A stretch of DNA of 64,000 nucleotides from Allobosea sp. TND4EK4 (GCF_900156025.1 NZ_FTMO01000001.1:806001-870000); one strand, 5' to 3'. Positions 1-9,317 are shown, counted from the stretch's first letter. The notes: a model not told the origin generated them from the letters alone. Made by a program: numbers and translations.

Positions 1-450
1 ACCTGCTCGCACTGCGCGCATTTCCACGAGACGACCTGGCCCGAGCTGAAGAAGAAGTACATCGACACGGGCAAGATCCGCTTCACGCTGCGCGAATTCC
101 CGCTCGACCCGCTCGCCACGGCCGGCTTCATGCTGGCGCGCTGCAACGGCAACGACAAATACGTCCCGATGACGGACCTGCTCTTTTCGCAGCAGAAGAA
201 CTGGGCCTTCGTCGACAAGCCGGTCGACGCTCTCTCGTCGCTGGTGAAGCAGGCGGGCTACACCCAGGAATCCTTCGAAGCCTGCTTGAAAAGGCAGGAC
301 ATCTATGACGCCATCAACAAGGTGAAGGACGGCGCGGCCAAGGCCGGTGTGGACTCGACGCCGACCTTCTTCGTCAACGGCCAGAAGGTTCCGGGTGCCA
401 TCTCGATCGCCGAGTTCGACAAGCTCCTGGAGCCGCTCCTGGCGAAGTGA
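1..450 (+). CDS. DsbA-family thiol:disulfide oxidoreductase, C-terminal part (5' end outside window)
   Basis: The reading frame is open from the first base, so the gene begins upstream. The visible 149 residues open with the thioredoxin-fold active site T-C-S-H-C (CxxC). They include the helical insertion typical of DsbA (LFSQQKNWAF onwards) and the cis-proline segment STPTFFVNGQ near the C-terminus, followed by VPGAISIAEFDKLLEPLL. DsbA-like proteins oxidise cysteines of exported proteins in the periplasm, so the missing N-terminus should carry a signal peptide. It lies 99 bases before smc on the same strand, an order I recall from other Hyphomicrobiales. The family call is safe. Which Dsb subgroup it belongs to, and its substrates, cannot be told from this fragment. 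Confidence 0.9.
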   Translation, partial: TCSHCAHFHETTWPELKKKYIDTGKIRFTLREFPLDPLATAGFMLARCNGNDKYVPMTDLLFSQQKNWAFVDKPVDALSSLVKQAGYTQESFEACLKRQDIYDAINKVKDGAAKAGVDSTPTFFVNGQKVPGAISIAEFDKLLEPLLAK

Positions 451-549
451 GCGGCGCGCCAGCGTCCGTTCCGAGATCGCCGTCACTCCGGGCGGTTCGC
501 AGCCGCGCCGCTCGGGCATGAGGGGCGCGGACGAAGAGAGGGTGCGCCG

Positions 550-3500
550 ATGCAGCTGACGCGCCTGAGACTCACCGGCTTCAAGACCTTCGTCGAGCCG
601 ACGGAATTCCCGATCGAGCCGGGGCTGACCGGCATCGTCGGTCCCAATGGCTGCGGCAAGTCCAACCTCGTCGAAGCGCTGCGCTGGGTGATGGGCGAAA
701 GCTCGTTCAAGAACATGCGCGGCGCGGGGATGGACGACGTCATCTTCGGCGGCTCCGGCGAGCGCCCCGCCCGCAACATGGCCGAGGTCGCCCTCACCCT
801 CGACAACAGCGACCGCAGGGCACCGGCCGCCTTCAACGAGACCGATGTGCTCGAGGTGACGCGCCGGATCGAGCGCGAGGAGGGCTCGACCTATCGCGTC
901 AACGGCAAGGAGGTTCGCGCCAAGGACGTGCAACTCCTCTTTGCCGATGCCGCGACCGGGGCTCGCTCGCCCGCGCTGGTGCGACAGGGCCAGATCAGCG
1001 AGATCATCTCGGCCAAGCCGCAATCGCGCCGGCGCATCCTGGAGGACGCGGCCGGCATCGCAGGCCTGCACAGCCGCCGCCATGAAGCGGAACTTCGGCT
1101 GCGCGGCGCGGAAGACAACCTTACGAGGCTGGAAGACGTTCTCGGCGAGATCGACGGGCAGATCGAGGCGCTGCACCGGCAGGCGCGGCAGGCCTCGCGC
1201 TATCGCAGCCTCGCCTCCGACATTCGCCGTGCAGAGGCCGTGCTCGCACTGCTCGCGCTGCATGAGGCGCGCGCGCAGGAGGCACAGGCCTCGCGGGCGC
1301 TGGAGGAGGCTGTCCGGCTCGTCGCCGATGCGACCGGCGTCCAGGCCGAGGCGGCGAAGATGCAGGCCATCGCCGCCCATGCCATGCCGGCGCTGCGAGA
1401 CGAGGAAGCGGCAGCGGCCGCTGCGTTGGTCCGGCTGAAGCGGGGGCTCGACGAGCTGGAGGCGGAGAATCGCCGCGCCAGGCAGCGCGCCGAGGAACTG
1501 GGCAAGCGCCTTGCGGAGCTCGAAGCCGACCTCGCCCGTCAGGACGGTATCGGCCGCGACGCGCAGGAGAGTCTCGCCCGCCTGCAGGCGGAGGACGCCG
1601 CGCTGCATCAAGAAGGCGCTCAGGTGGGCAACGGTGCCGAGGCTGCGGCGCTCGCCGTGCGCAGCGCCGAAGACGCGCTCGCCGCTGCGGAGGCGGCTCA
1701 TGCCGCCGCACAGGCGGCCCTGGCCGAACTGTCGGCACGGCGCGGCGCGCTCGAGCAGGCGCTGCGAAGCGCGCGTGGGCGGGAGGAGCGCGCCGCCCTC
1801 GAACAGGACAGGCTGAAGCGCGACCGGGCGGCGCTCGATGCCGCGGGCGCCGGCACCGGACTCGGCGCGTTGCGGACGGCGCTGGGGGAGGCCGAAGCGG
1901 CGTCCCGCGAAGCAGAGGCGCAGGCTGGTGCCGCACGCGCGAGGCTGGCGACGGCCCGGGACCAGGAAAGCCGCCTGCGCGTGCCTCTGGCGGAGGCGGA
2001 ACGCAAGGCGCAGAAACTGGAAACCGAGGCTACGACGCTGCGCAAGCTGCTCGCGCCGGCCACTGAGGGCCGCTGGCCGCCGATTCTCGACGCGATCCGG
2101 GTGGCGCGCGGCTTCGAGGTCGCGCTCGGCGCCGCTCTGGGAGAGGATCTCGACGCCTCGGCCGATATAGCGGCGCCCGCGCATTGGCGCGAGACGCCCG
2201 CAGCCAATGACCCGGCGCTGCCCGCCGGCGCCGAGCCGCTCCTGCTGCATGTCGAAGGTCCGGCGGCCATCCGCCGGCGCCTCGCCCAAACCGGCATCGT
2301 GGCGCGCGAGGCCGGTGCCGCCATGGCCCCCCTGCTGGAGCCCGGCCAGATCCTGGTTTCGCGCGAAGGCGATCTCTGGCGCTGGGACGGCTTCACCAGC
2401 GCAGCCGATGCGCCCTCCCCCGCCGCCCGGCGGCTCGCCGAGACAAACCGCCTCGACGAGCTGGCGCGCGCGGCTGAGGCTGCGCGCGCGCTCGCCGAGG
2501 CGGCGCGTTCCACGCTGGACGCCGCGGCTTCCGCGACGCGCGAAGCGGCGAAGGCGGAGGCTAGCCAGATCGAGGACGCGCGCCAGGCGCGGCAGAGATT
2601 CGACCGGAGCCGCGAGGCGCTGGCGCAGGCCGAGCGGAAGGCGGCCGAGACCGCCGCGCGGCTTTCCGGGCTGTCAGAAGCGATTGCCGCGGCCGAGCGG
2701 GCCGCCATGGAGGCGGCCGGCCAGAGGCGCGAGCAGGAGGCGGCGATGACGGCGCTGCCTGTGGCCGCCGCGCTCGAGATGACCCTGCTCGAGGCCCGCG
2801 CGGCGCTTGGCGAGAGACGCGCTGCCGCCTCCGATGCCCGGGCCCGCCAGCAGACCCTGGCGCGGGAGGCGGAGCTGCGAGCCCGGCGCCAGGAGAGCAT
2901 TGCCGCCGATATCGCGGCCTGGACCAAACGCGCCGCAGCGAGCCTGCTGGCCGCGAGCCAAGGCCGCGAGCGGATTGCCGCGGCGAGTGCCGAACGGCAG
3001 GCGCTGCTCGATTCGCCGGACACCTTTCTGAGCGAGAAGCGCCGGTTGACCGCCGAAATCGAGCAGGCCGAGGCGGGGCGACGCGCAGCGGCGGACCGGC
3101 TCGCCAGCGGCGAGGTGGCGCTGGCCGAGAGCGACCGTCAGGCCCGGATCGCGTTCGAAGCCCTGTCGGGAGCCCGCGAGACGCGCGCGGCAGCCGAGGC
3201 GCGGCAGGAGGCCGCGCGCCAGCGCGTCACCGATGTCGTCCGCCAGATCGAGGACGGGCTGGAAACCGGCGTCGAAGGGCTGCACGCCATCGCCGGCACC
3301 AAGCCTGGCGATGGGTTGCCCGATGCAGATGCGATCGAGCGGCGGCTCGCCCATCTCAAGGCCGAGCGCGAACGGCTGGGCGCGGTCAATCTGCGGGCCG
3401 AGGATGAACTCGTCGAGGTGAAGGGGAAGCGCGAGGGCCTTGCGACCGAGCGCGACGACCTGACCGAGGCGATCCGGCGGCTGCGCCAGGCGATCGGGGC

Positions 3501-4002
3501 GCTCAACCGCGAGGGGCGAGAGCGGCTCACCGCCGCCTTCGAGATCGTCAACGGGCATTTCCAGCGGCTCTTCGGCGTGCTCTTCGGCGGCGGCGAGGCG
3601 GAACTTCGGCTGGTCGACTCCGAGGATCCGCTGGAAGCGGGGCTGGAGATCTTCGCCCGCCCGCCTGGCAAGAAACCGCAGGTGATGACCTTGCTCTCCG
3701 GCGGAGAGCAGGCCTTGACGGCCACGGCCCTGATCTTCGCGGTGTTCCTGACCAACCCGTCGCCGATCTGCGTGCTCGACGAGGTCGACGCCCCGCTCGA
3801 CGACGCGAATGTCGAGCGCTACTGCGACCTGCTCGCCGACATGGCGCGCAACACAAGCACCCGCTTCATCCTGATCACGCATAATCCCATCACCATGGCG
3901 CGGATGGAACGCCTGTTCGGCGTGACCATGGCAGAGCGCGGCGTCAGCCAGATGGTCTCGGTCGATCTTTCCACGGCGGAGCGCATTCGCGAGGCAGTGT
4001 AG
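550..4002 (+). CDS. smc: Chromosome segregation ATPase SMC
   Basis: This 1150-residue protein is of normal length for bacterial SMC, the ATPase that with ScpA/ScpB extrudes DNA loops and organises the chromosome. The N-terminal head has a Walker A at residues 31-39 (GPNGCGKSN). The middle is long Ala/Glu/Arg-rich coiled coil, interrupted around residues 505-625 by a globular hinge-like segment containing GRWPPILDAI. The C-terminal head has the ABC signature LLSGGEQ near residue 1049, Walker B (CVLDEVDAPLDD) near 1073 and ITHNP in the D/H-loop region. The start MQLTRLRLTGFKTF aligns with the family N-terminus. It follows a DsbA-type gene and ends just before a repeat element. No condensin-like partner (scpA/scpB) is present in the window. 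Confidence 0.97.
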   Translation: MQLTRLRLTGFKTFVEPTEFPIEPGLTGIVGPNGCGKSNLVEALRWVMGESSFKNMRGAGMDDVIFGGSGERPARNMAEVALTLDNSDRRAPAAFNETDVLEVTRRIEREEGSTYRVNGKEVRAKDVQLLFADAATGARSPALVRQGQISEIISAKPQSRRRILEDAAGIAGLHSRRHEAELRLRGAEDNLTRLEDVLGEIDGQIEALHRQARQASRYRSLASDIRRAEAVLALLALHEARAQEAQASRALEEAVRLVADATGVQAEAAKMQAIAAHAMPALRDEEAAAAAALVRLKRGLDELEAENRRARQRAEELGKRLAELEADLARQDGIGRDAQESLARLQAEDAALHQEGAQVGNGAEAAALAVRSAEDALAAAEAAHAAAQAALAELSARRGALEQALRSARGREERAALEQDRLKRDRAALDAAGAGTGLGALRTALGEAEAASREAEAQAGAARARLATARDQESRLRVPLAEAERKAQKLETEATTLRKLLAPATEGRWPPILDAIRVARGFEVALGAALGEDLDASADIAAPAHWRETPAANDPALPAGAEPLLLHVEGPAAIRRRLAQTGIVAREAGAAMAPLLEPGQILVSREGDLWRWDGFTSAADAPSPAARRLAETNRLDELARAAEAARALAEAARSTLDAAASATREAAKAEASQIEDARQARQRFDRSREALAQAERKAAETAARLSGLSEAIAAAERAAMEAAGQRREQEAAMTALPVAAALEMTLLEARAALGERRAAASDARARQQTLAREAELRARRQESIAADIAAWTKRAAASLLAASQGRERIAAASAERQALLDSPDTFLSEKRRLTAEIEQAEAGRRAAADRLASGEVALAESDRQARIAFEALSGARETRAAAEARQEAARQRVTDVVRQIEDGLETGVEGLHAIAGTKPGDGLPDADAIERRLAHLKAERERLGAVNLRAEDELVEVKGKREGLATERDDLTEAIRRLRQAIGALNREGRERLTAAFEIVNGHFQRLFGVLFGGGEAELRLVDSEDPLEAGLEIFARPPGKKPQVMTLLSGGEQALTATALIFAVFLTNPSPICVLDEVDAPLDDANVERYCDLLADMARNTSTRFILITHNPITMARMERLFGVTMAERGVSQMVSVDLSTAERIREAV

Positions 4003-4012
4003 GACGAGCTAG

Positions 4013-4110
4013 GTCATGCTCGGGCTCGACCCGAGCATCTCGCGACGAGCGGCCTCGTATTCCCCGCCCGGGATTCTCGGGTCCTGCGCTTGGCTGCGCC
4101 CGGGAACGAC
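4013..4110. repeat. Two-hairpin REP-like intergenic repeat, copy 1
   Basis: About 98 bases bounded by GTCAT and a GAACGAC end. The left half holds GCTCGGGCTCGACCCGAGC, a near-perfect dyad. The right half holds GGGATTCTCGGGTC with a CCCGGGAACGAC counterpart. The same layout recurs at 9318-9409, 12353-12444 and 33800-33901, always between genes. It fits palindromic REP/BIME-type repeats. It lies between smc and atpI, where it could act as a transcript 3' end. Confidence 0.75.
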
Positions 4111-4222
4111 AGCGCGATAAGCCGCTGAAAAAATGCCACAATCGCCCCCGCATTGCGGCAAGAATGTCGCATCTGACCCGAATTTGCAGCCATTCCAAAG
4201 ACTTAAGCCTTCCTCCCCTGCC

Positions 4223-4251
4223 TTGACAGCGCGGGGGGCTGCCAATAAAGG
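4223..4251 (+). promoter_or_regulatory. Candidate sigma-70 promoter of the F0 ATP synthase operon
   Basis: A perfect -35 hexamer TTGACA (4223-4228) is followed by a 17-base spacer and TAAAGG (4246-4251), a weak -10. It is 100 bases before the atpI start in an otherwise empty gap. The rest of the 348-base gap (4003-4350) holds only the repeat at 4013-4110. No experimental support is available. The -35 match and position are what I see; promoter function is inference. Confidence 0.45.
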
Positions 4252-4350
4252 AGGCCGTGCTGACGACGGCTCGATGCGCGGGTTTGGACGAGGTTACACT
4301 GGTTTTTCGCCGGATCGTGGCGCTTCCACGGTGATGACGGAGACGAAACC

Positions 4351-4701
4351 ATGTCCGAACCCGATCCCAACGCCTCAGATTCGGAGTTGCGCGCAAGACT
4401 GGGTTCCCTGAAGTCCGCTTTGCGGCGGGCCGAGGAAACCGAAAAGCCGGGCGCGGGCCCGGTTGGGGATGACAAGGCGCTCGCAGGCGCGATGTCCTCG
4501 GGTTTTCGCGCCGCGACGGATCTGGCAGGCGGTGTCATCGCGGGTGCCCTGATCGGGTACTTCGGCGACCGGTGGCTTGGAACGTCCCCGTTCCTGCTGA
4601 TCGCCTTCCTGGCGATTGGAACCATCGCCGGCTTCCGGTCCGTCTATCGGCTCGGCTCGCGCCCGACCTCCGGGTCTGGCAAGACGCCGAAGAACCACTG
4701 A
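4351..4701 (+). CDS. atpI: F0F1 ATP synthase accessory protein AtpI
   Basis: This 116-residue protein has a charged, helical N-terminus (SELRARLGSLKSAL) and two membrane segments of the AtpI/AtpZ type. The first is around DLAGGVIAGALIGYFGDRWL and the second around FLLIAFLAIGTIAGFRSVYR. AtpI is an inner-membrane assembly helper thought to assist c-ring formation and Mg/Ca handling. It is not part of the finished enzyme. It is first in the atpI-atpB-atpE-atpF'-atpF operon, 45 bases before atpB. This is the usual alphaproteobacterial layout, with F0 and F1 genes at separate loci. Confidence 0.93.
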   Translation: MSEPDPNASDSELRARLGSLKSALRRAEETEKPGAGPVGDDKALAGAMSSGFRAATDLAGGVIAGALIGYFGDRWLGTSPFLLIAFLAIGTIAGFRSVYRLGSRPTSGSGKTPKNH

Positions 4702-4746
4702 GTACAAGGGCGGCCCTCTTGCGGCCGCGCGGCAAGGGACGAGAGC

Positions 4747-5511
4747 ATGGCGGCCGGCGGCGGTATCGATCCGATCCACCAATTCCAGATCCACCCGATC
4801 GTGGAACTGAAGCTGTTCGGCCTCAACCTGTCCTTCACCAACACGTCGCTGTGGATGGTGATCGTGCTCGCGGTCGTCTCCGCGATCATGATCTACGGTT
4901 CGAGCCAGCGCTCGGTCGTGCCCGGCCGGCTGCAGTCGCTCGCCGAGATGATCTACGAGTTCGTCGCCCAGACGCTGACGGGCGTGATGGGCCGCGAAGG
5001 CATGAAGTTCTTCCCCTTCGTCTTCTCGCTCTTCATGTTCGTGCTGGCCAGCAACATGCTCGGCATGCTGCCGGGCTCCTTCACCGTCACCAGCCAGATC
5101 ATCGTCACCGCCGCCTTCGCCGTGCTGGTGATGGCCGTCGTGCTGGTCTACGGCATCGTCAAGCACGGCACCCATTTCTTCGGCCTGTTCGTGCCCTCTG
5201 GCGTGCCCGGCTGGCTGCTGCCCTTCATGGTGCTGATCGAGGCCGTCTCGTTCATGTCGCGCCCGGTGTCGCTGAGCCTTCGTCTGTTCGGCAACATGCT
5301 CGCCGGCCATATCGCGCTCAAGGTCTTCGGCGGCTTCGTTGTCGTGCTGCTGGGCTCGGGCGCCGCGCTCAACTACGCGATCGCGCCGCTGCCGCTGCTG
5401 CTGGCGGTCGCGCTGACGGCGCTCGAATTCCTCGTCGCGTTCCTGCAGGCCTATGTCTTCGCGATCCTGACCTGCGTCTATCTCAACGACGCGCTGCATC
5501 CCGGCCACTGA
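4747..5511 (+). CDS. atpB: ATP synthase F0 subunit a
   Basis: The 254-residue polytopic membrane protein forms the proton half-channels of F0 against the c-ring. The family signature [14 protein letters not shown], containing the essential arginine of helix 4, is present around residues 177-190. It is followed by a last pair of helices ([20 protein letters not shown] region) and the conserved C-terminal [15 protein letters not shown]. The N-terminus [15 protein letters not shown] is typical of alphaproteobacterial subunit a. It sits between atpI and atpE, 63 bases before atpE. Nothing is unusual in length or motifs. Confidence 0.97.
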   Translation: MAAGGGIDPIHQFQIHPIVELKLFGLNLSFTNTSLWMVIVLAVVSAIMIYGSSQRSVVPGRLQSLAEMIYEFVAQTLTGVMGREGMKFFPFVFSLFMFVLASNMLGMLPGSFTVTSQIIVTAAFAVLVMAVVLVYGIVKHGTHFFGLFVPSGVPGWLLPFMVLIEAVSFMSRPVSLSLRLFGNMLAGHIALKVFGGFVVVLLGSGAALNYAIAPLPLLLAVALTALEFLVAFLQAYVFAILTCVYLNDALHPGH

Positions 5512-5574
5512 GTCCGCAGCGCTCGCGAGAGTTCATCCCACCCTTCCAAAACGTTCCACACTGGAGATAAGACC

Positions 5575-5802
5575 ATGGATCCTGTTGCAGCCAAGTTCAT
5601 CGGCGCCGGCCTCGCCTCGCTCGGCATGGGCCTCGCCGCCATCGGCGTCGGCACCATCTTCGGCAACTTCCTCTCCGGCGCCCTGCGCAACCCGTCGGCG
5701 GCCGACGGCCAGTTCCCGCGCGCCTTCATCGGCGCGGCGCTCGCCGAAGGTCTGGGCATCTTCGCGTTCGTCGTGGCGCTCGTCCTGCTCTTCGTGGTCT
5801 GA
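5575..5802 (+). CDS. atpE: ATP synthase F0 subunit c
   Basis: This 75-residue hairpin of two transmembrane helices forms the rotating proton-carrying ring. Helix 1 is Gly/Ala rich ([19 protein letters not shown]). The polar loop is ALRNPSA, the RNP motif that contacts the F1 central stalk. Helix 2 carries the proton-binding carboxylate Glu58 in [12 protein letters not shown] glutamate and no Na+-type ligand set suggests H+ coupling. A GGAGAT ribosome-binding site lies just upstream of the ATG. Confidence 0.97.
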   Translation: MDPVAAKFIGAGLASLGMGLAAIGVGTIFGNFLSGALRNPSAADGQFPRAFIGAALAEGLGIFAFVVALVLLFVV

Positions 5803-5893
5803 CGCCTCGCGCGACCACCACGCCCAAGTCGCGCCGGCCAGATTAATCCGGCTGGCGCGGCTCCTTCCTGTTTTCCGCGCTGAAAGGCACCTC

Positions 5894-6508
5894 ATGCCGG
5901 TTCGTTCTTCAGGGTTCGTGCGACATGGATGGGCGCCCGCCCTCGCCTGCCTCGCCACTCTGCTGGCAGGCGCGGCGCAGGCTGCCGCCCCGCATGGCGA
6001 AAGCGGCGAAGGCGCATCCTTCCCGCCGTTCGACCCCACCCATTTCGCCAGCAACCTGTTCTGGCTGGCCATTACCTTCGCCGCTCTCTACTGGCTGATG
6101 TCGACGATCGCGCTGCCGCGCGTCGGCGAGATCATCGAGGAGCGCGCCGGCAAGATCAGCAGCGATCTCGACAAGGCCAACGCCATGCAGGCGAAGGCCG
6201 AGGAGATGGCGCAGGCCTATGAGAAGGCTCTGGCCGAGGCCCGCAAGAACGCCCAGGGCATCGCCCAGGCCGCCCGCGAGGCCGGCGCCAAGGCGAGCGA
6301 CGCCCAGCGCCACGCCACCGAGGCCGAACTCGCCGCCAAGATGGCGCAGGCCGAGGCGGCCATCGCCCAGACCAAGTCCGGCGCGATGAGCAATGTGCGC
6401 GATCTCGGCAGCGACATCGCGGTTGCGATCGTCACCAAGCTGACCGGACAGGCTCCGAGCCCGGCCGAGGCGACCGCCGCGGTCGACCAAACGCTCAATC
6501 GCGGCTGA
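5894..6508 (+). CDS. atpF': ATP synthase F0 subunit b' (peripheral stalk)
   Basis: The protein has 204 residues with one membrane helix near residues 52-72 (NLFWLAITFAALYWLMS). A long Ala/Glu/Lys helix follows, typical of the peripheral stalk that holds F1 static. I chose ATG 5894 because AAAGG lies seven bases upstream; the open frame further upstream only reads through the end of atpE in another frame. The first 30 residues look like a cleavable signal (ALACLATLLAGAAQAAAP). This extension precedes the usual b/b' start and may be removed or may be an extra anchor. It pairs with atpF downstream (11-base gap). Organisms with b and b' build a heterodimeric stalk. Confidence 0.93.
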   Translation: MPVRSSGFVRHGWAPALACLATLLAGAAQAAAPHGESGEGASFPPFDPTHFASNLFWLAITFAALYWLMSTIALPRVGEIIEERAGKISSDLDKANAMQAKAEEMAQAYEKALAEARKNAQGIAQAAREAGAKASDAQRHATEAELAAKMAQAEAAIAQTKSGAMSNVRDLGSDIAVAIVTKLTGQAPSPAEATAAVDQTLNRG

Positions 6509-6519
6509 GGAGAGGCTCC

Positions 6520-6996
6520 ATGGATACTTTCTGGGTCGGTGTCGCCCTCGTCATCTTCCTCGCCATTCTGGTGAAATTCGGCGTGCCGAAGGCGATCGTT
6601 AAGGCGCTCGACGCCCGCGGCGAGCGCGTCGCGCAGGAACTCGCCGAAGCCCGGCGCCTGCGCCAGGAGGCGGAAAAGCTGCTGGCCGAATACGACGCCA
6701 AGCGCAAGGCGGCCGAGGCCGAGGCGGCCGAGATCGTCTCCTCCGCCAATGAGGAGGCCAAGCGCCTCGCGGCGGAAGCCGAGGGCAAGCTCGCCGATTT
6801 CGTCGCCCGCCGCACCAAGGCCGCGGAAGAGAAGATCGCGCAGGCCGAGAGCCAGGCCGAGGCCGAGGTCCGCGCCGCGGCCGCCGAAGCCGCCACCAAG
6901 GCCGCCGAAACGATCCTGCGCGGCCAGATGGCCGGACAGGCCGGCGACGCCGCCTTCGCATCCGGGCTGAACGAGGTCCGCGCCAAGCTCAACTGA
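6520..6996 (+). CDS. atpF: ATP synthase F0 subunit b (peripheral stalk)
   Basis: This 158-residue protein has a single N-terminal transmembrane helix (FWVGVALVIFLAILVKFG, residues 3-20) and a long charged amphipathic helix (LAEARRLRQEAEKLLAEYDA onwards). Together with b' it forms the stator dimer connecting F0 to the delta subunit of F1. It is the last gene of the F0 operon and is followed 28 bases later by a strong intrinsic terminator. Of the two stalk genes this one has the more standard N-terminus. Confidence 0.95.
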   Translation: MDTFWVGVALVIFLAILVKFGVPKAIVKALDARGERVAQELAEARRLRQEAEKLLAEYDAKRKAAEAEAAEIVSSANEEAKRLAAEAEGKLADFVARRTKAAEEKIAQAESQAEAEVRAAAAEAATKAAETILRGQMAGQAGDAAFASGLNEVRAKLN

Positions 6997-7024
6997 GCCC
7001 GCCCGCCCTCGAGACGATGATCAG

Positions 7025-7053
7025 GCCGCCCCGACGGGGCGGCTTTTTCTTTG
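7025..7053 (+). terminator. Intrinsic terminator of the F0 operon
   Basis: A perfect 8-bp stem GCCGCCCC / GGGGCGGC with a 3-base loop is followed by CTTTTTCTTTG. Placed 28 bases after the atpF stop, it is a textbook rho-independent terminator. Confidence 0.9.
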
Positions 7054-7126
7054 CCCGTCTTCCGCCGCAATCCACGCTCCCGATGGCGGCCCGCGGGCAG
7101 TTCTTTCGTCCGCGAAGGAGACCGAC

Positions 7127-7933
7127 GTGACGACCATGCTCCACCGGGCTGTCCGGCTCGCCGCTATCCTCTCCTGCCTGTCCTGCGGCGGAGCCCTGGC
7201 CTCCGAAAAGGTCTCGTTTCCCTCTCGCGACGGCGGCGAACTCGCCGGATGGCTGTCGCGGCCGGCCGCTCCCGGCCCCTCCCCCGTGGTGATCGGGCTG
7301 CATGGCTGCGCCGGGCTCTCTACCCGCACGGGGGAGATCGGCCCGCGCGAGACCGACTGGTCGCGGCGTCTGACCGCAGCCGGCTTCGCGGTACTGCTGG
7401 TCGACAGCTTCGGCCCGCGTGGCATCAAGGCACTCTGCAACAGCCGCGAGCGTTCGCTGACTCCGGCCGGCCGCACCAGGGACGCCTTCGCCGCCCTCGA
7501 CTGGCTCGAGGGACAGGGATTCGCTGATCCCAAACGCGTCAGTGTCATCGGTTGGTCGAATGGCGGCTCGACGGCGCTGCGCATCGCTGGCGATCGCGAG
7601 GCCCGGCGCCTGCGCCATGTCATCGCCTTCTATCCCGGCTGCCGCGTTCTGCTGAAGCGCGACTGGCGGCCGCAGACCGACACGGCGATCTTTCAGGGCC
7701 TTGCGGATGATTGGACGCCGGCGCCGCCATGCCAGGAGCTGGCGCAGCGCAGCGGCGCGCGCTTCGTCGGCTTTCCCGGCGCCTATCACGACTTCGACCA
7801 TCCGAACCTGCCCTTGCGGGAGCGCAAGGCGGCCTATTCGCAGCGCCCGGACGGCATGGTGACGATCGGCAGCGACCCGGAAGCCCGCGCAAAGGCGATC
7901 GCGGCGGTCATGGCGATCCTCAAGACGCCCTGA
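7127..7933 (+). CDS. Secreted dienelactone-hydrolase-like alpha/beta hydrolase
   Basis: This 268-residue protein has an N-terminal signal peptide (LAAILSCLSCGGALAS, cleavage near residue 25). The body is an alpha/beta hydrolase of the dienelactone hydrolase family: oxyanion region VVIGLHGCAGLS, nucleophile elbow VIGWSNGGSTAL and catalytic histidine region GAYHDFDHPN. The nucleophile is serine in place of the cysteine of true dienelactone hydrolases, so it is probably an esterase-like enzyme of unknown substrate. Lipobox-like cysteines lie in the signal, but LSCG is not followed by a clear mature lipoprotein pattern. It is a lone gene after the F0 terminator. It converges on the L,D-transpeptidase with only 4 bases between stops. 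Confidence 0.85.
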   Translation: MTTMLHRAVRLAAILSCLSCGGALASEKVSFPSRDGGELAGWLSRPAAPGPSPVVIGLHGCAGLSTRTGEIGPRETDWSRRLTAAGFAVLLVDSFGPRGIKALCNSRERSLTPAGRTRDAFAALDWLEGQGFADPKRVSVIGWSNGGSTALRIAGDREARRLRHVIAFYPGCRVLLKRDWRPQTDTAIFQGLADDWTPAPPCQELAQRSGARFVGFPGAYHDFDHPNLPLRERKAAYSQRPDGMVTIGSDPEARAKAIAAVMAILKTP

Positions 7934-7937
7934 GCGC

Positions 7938-9182
7938 TCAGTTGCGGATCGTCGCCGCCGGCATTGGTCCGTCGCCGGCCGTCGTCACCGGCCTAGCCGG
8001 CGGCACGACCGCCGCCTTGGGCCTCGGCTTGCGCGCCTGGATCGTCGAGGTGACGATGCCCTGCGGCGTGTCGAGCCCGTAGATGTCATCGCGGAACTGG
8101 ACCTGCCCGTCCGCACCCTGCCAGGCGGTGAGATAGACCCAGGCCACCGGCACGGACTTCTTCAGCGCGATATTCTTGCGCTCGCCCTTGGCGATCTCGG
8201 CGTCGATCGCCGGGACCGTCCACTCCGTCCCCTCCAGCAGCCAGGCGGCCAATTCACGCACGCCCTCGATGCGGGCGCAGCCGGAGGAGTTGAAGCGGAT
8301 ATCGTTCTTGAACAGCGTCTTCTTCGGCGTGTCGTGCATATAGACCGCGTCGCCGTTGGGCATGTCGATCTTGAGCTGGCCCAGCGAATTGGTTGGGCCC
8401 GGCTCCTGCCGCACGTAAAAATAGGGGCTCTTCAGCGTCGCCCAATTGACACTCGCCGGGTCGATCTCCTTGTTCTCGGCACCCAGGAGCTTCATGTTCG
8501 ACTTGGCGATGAAGCCCGGATCCTTGCGCATATGCGGGATGATGTCGGCCTTCACGATCGACATCGGCACCGTCCAATAGGGATTGAGGTTGACCGAGGT
8601 GATATTGGCCTGGATCACCGGCGAGGGCCGGTCCGGCCGTCCGACGATCGCCAGATGGCGCTCCTTGACCTGCCCGTCCTCGACCGCCTCGACGCTGGCG
8701 CCGGGAATGTTCACCACGACATAGCGATGGGCGAAGTTGAAGCCGTTGCCCTTGAGCCGCTCCAGCGTGGCGGTGAGCTGGTTCAGGCGCATCTCGACCG
8801 GCGTGTTCATCGCCTTCAACGTCAGGCGCCCGACGGTGCCGAGCTCGGACAGGCCGTGGCGGCGCTGGAAGCGCTTCACAGCCTCGACGACGCTGGCGTC
8901 ATAGACATCGCCCTGCAGCGCCTCGACGGAAAGGTCGCCGCTGGCGACGAGACGCTGCTTCAGCGCGACGACCTCGGGCCCCGTGGCGTCGGGCTTCAGC
9001 GCGGTGGCGGCCGCCGGGACCTTGGGCCAGCCGCCCCGCGTGGCGACGTCCTCATGCGCGATCAGCGCCTCGAGCGTGCGGTCATAGGTGTTGGGGCCAT
9101 AGCTCGGCTCGTTGGCGCGTGCGGGAAGCGCCGAAAGGGCGGCAAATGCCGCCGTCGCGAGGATGGCGTTACGCAGGAACAT
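7938..9182 (-). CDS. Murein L,D-transpeptidase (YcbB/LdtD type)
   Basis: The 414-residue exported enzyme makes 3-3 crosslinks or related bonds in peptidoglycan. It has a signal peptide (AILATAAFAALSALPARA), then a peptidoglycan-binding domain of about 60 residues (EVVALKQRLVASGDLS to RFQRRHGLSELGTVG). The C-terminal YkuD catalytic domain contains YMHDTPKKTLF and the active-site motif RFNSSGCARIEG, with catalytic Cys about residue 302. A YcbB-like subdomain lies between. I use ATG 9182 rather than GTG 9203 because it places the signal peptide directly at the N-terminus. A proline/lysine-rich tail ends the protein. No partner gene is adjacent. Confidence 0.92.
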   Translation of the reverse strand: MFLRNAILATAAFAALSALPARANEPSYGPNTYDRTLEALIAHEDVATRGGWPKVPAAATALKPDATGPEVVALKQRLVASGDLSVEALQGDVYDASVVEAVKRFQRRHGLSELGTVGRLTLKAMNTPVEMRLNQLTATLERLKGNGFNFAHRYVVVNIPGASVEAVEDGQVKERHLAIVGRPDRPSPVIQANITSVNLNPYWTVPMSIVKADIIPHMRKDPGFIAKSNMKLLGAENKEIDPASVNWATLKSPYFYVRQEPGPTNSLGQLKIDMPNGDAVYMHDTPKKTLFKNDIRFNSSGCARIEGVRELAAWLLEGTEWTVPAIDAEIAKGERKNIALKKSVPVAWVYLTAWQGADGQVQFRDDIYGLDTPQGIVTSTIQARKPRPKAAVVPPARPVTTAGDGPMPAATIRN

Positions 9183-9317
9183 CGAACAACCCCCGAGCCG
9201 CACAAGGCGGCACGAAGGCGATCATTCAGCCTACATGGTCAAGGAATGCTTAAGGCGATGCAGGCCCCTTCACCATGCTGACGTCGGGCGTCAGCGGTGA
9301 CGGCGCGTGGCGCGCCC

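Noticed and set aside
4003-4350. Possible small ORFs between smc and atpI
   Set aside because: Frames run through the palindromic repeat and lack ribosome-binding sites or motifs.
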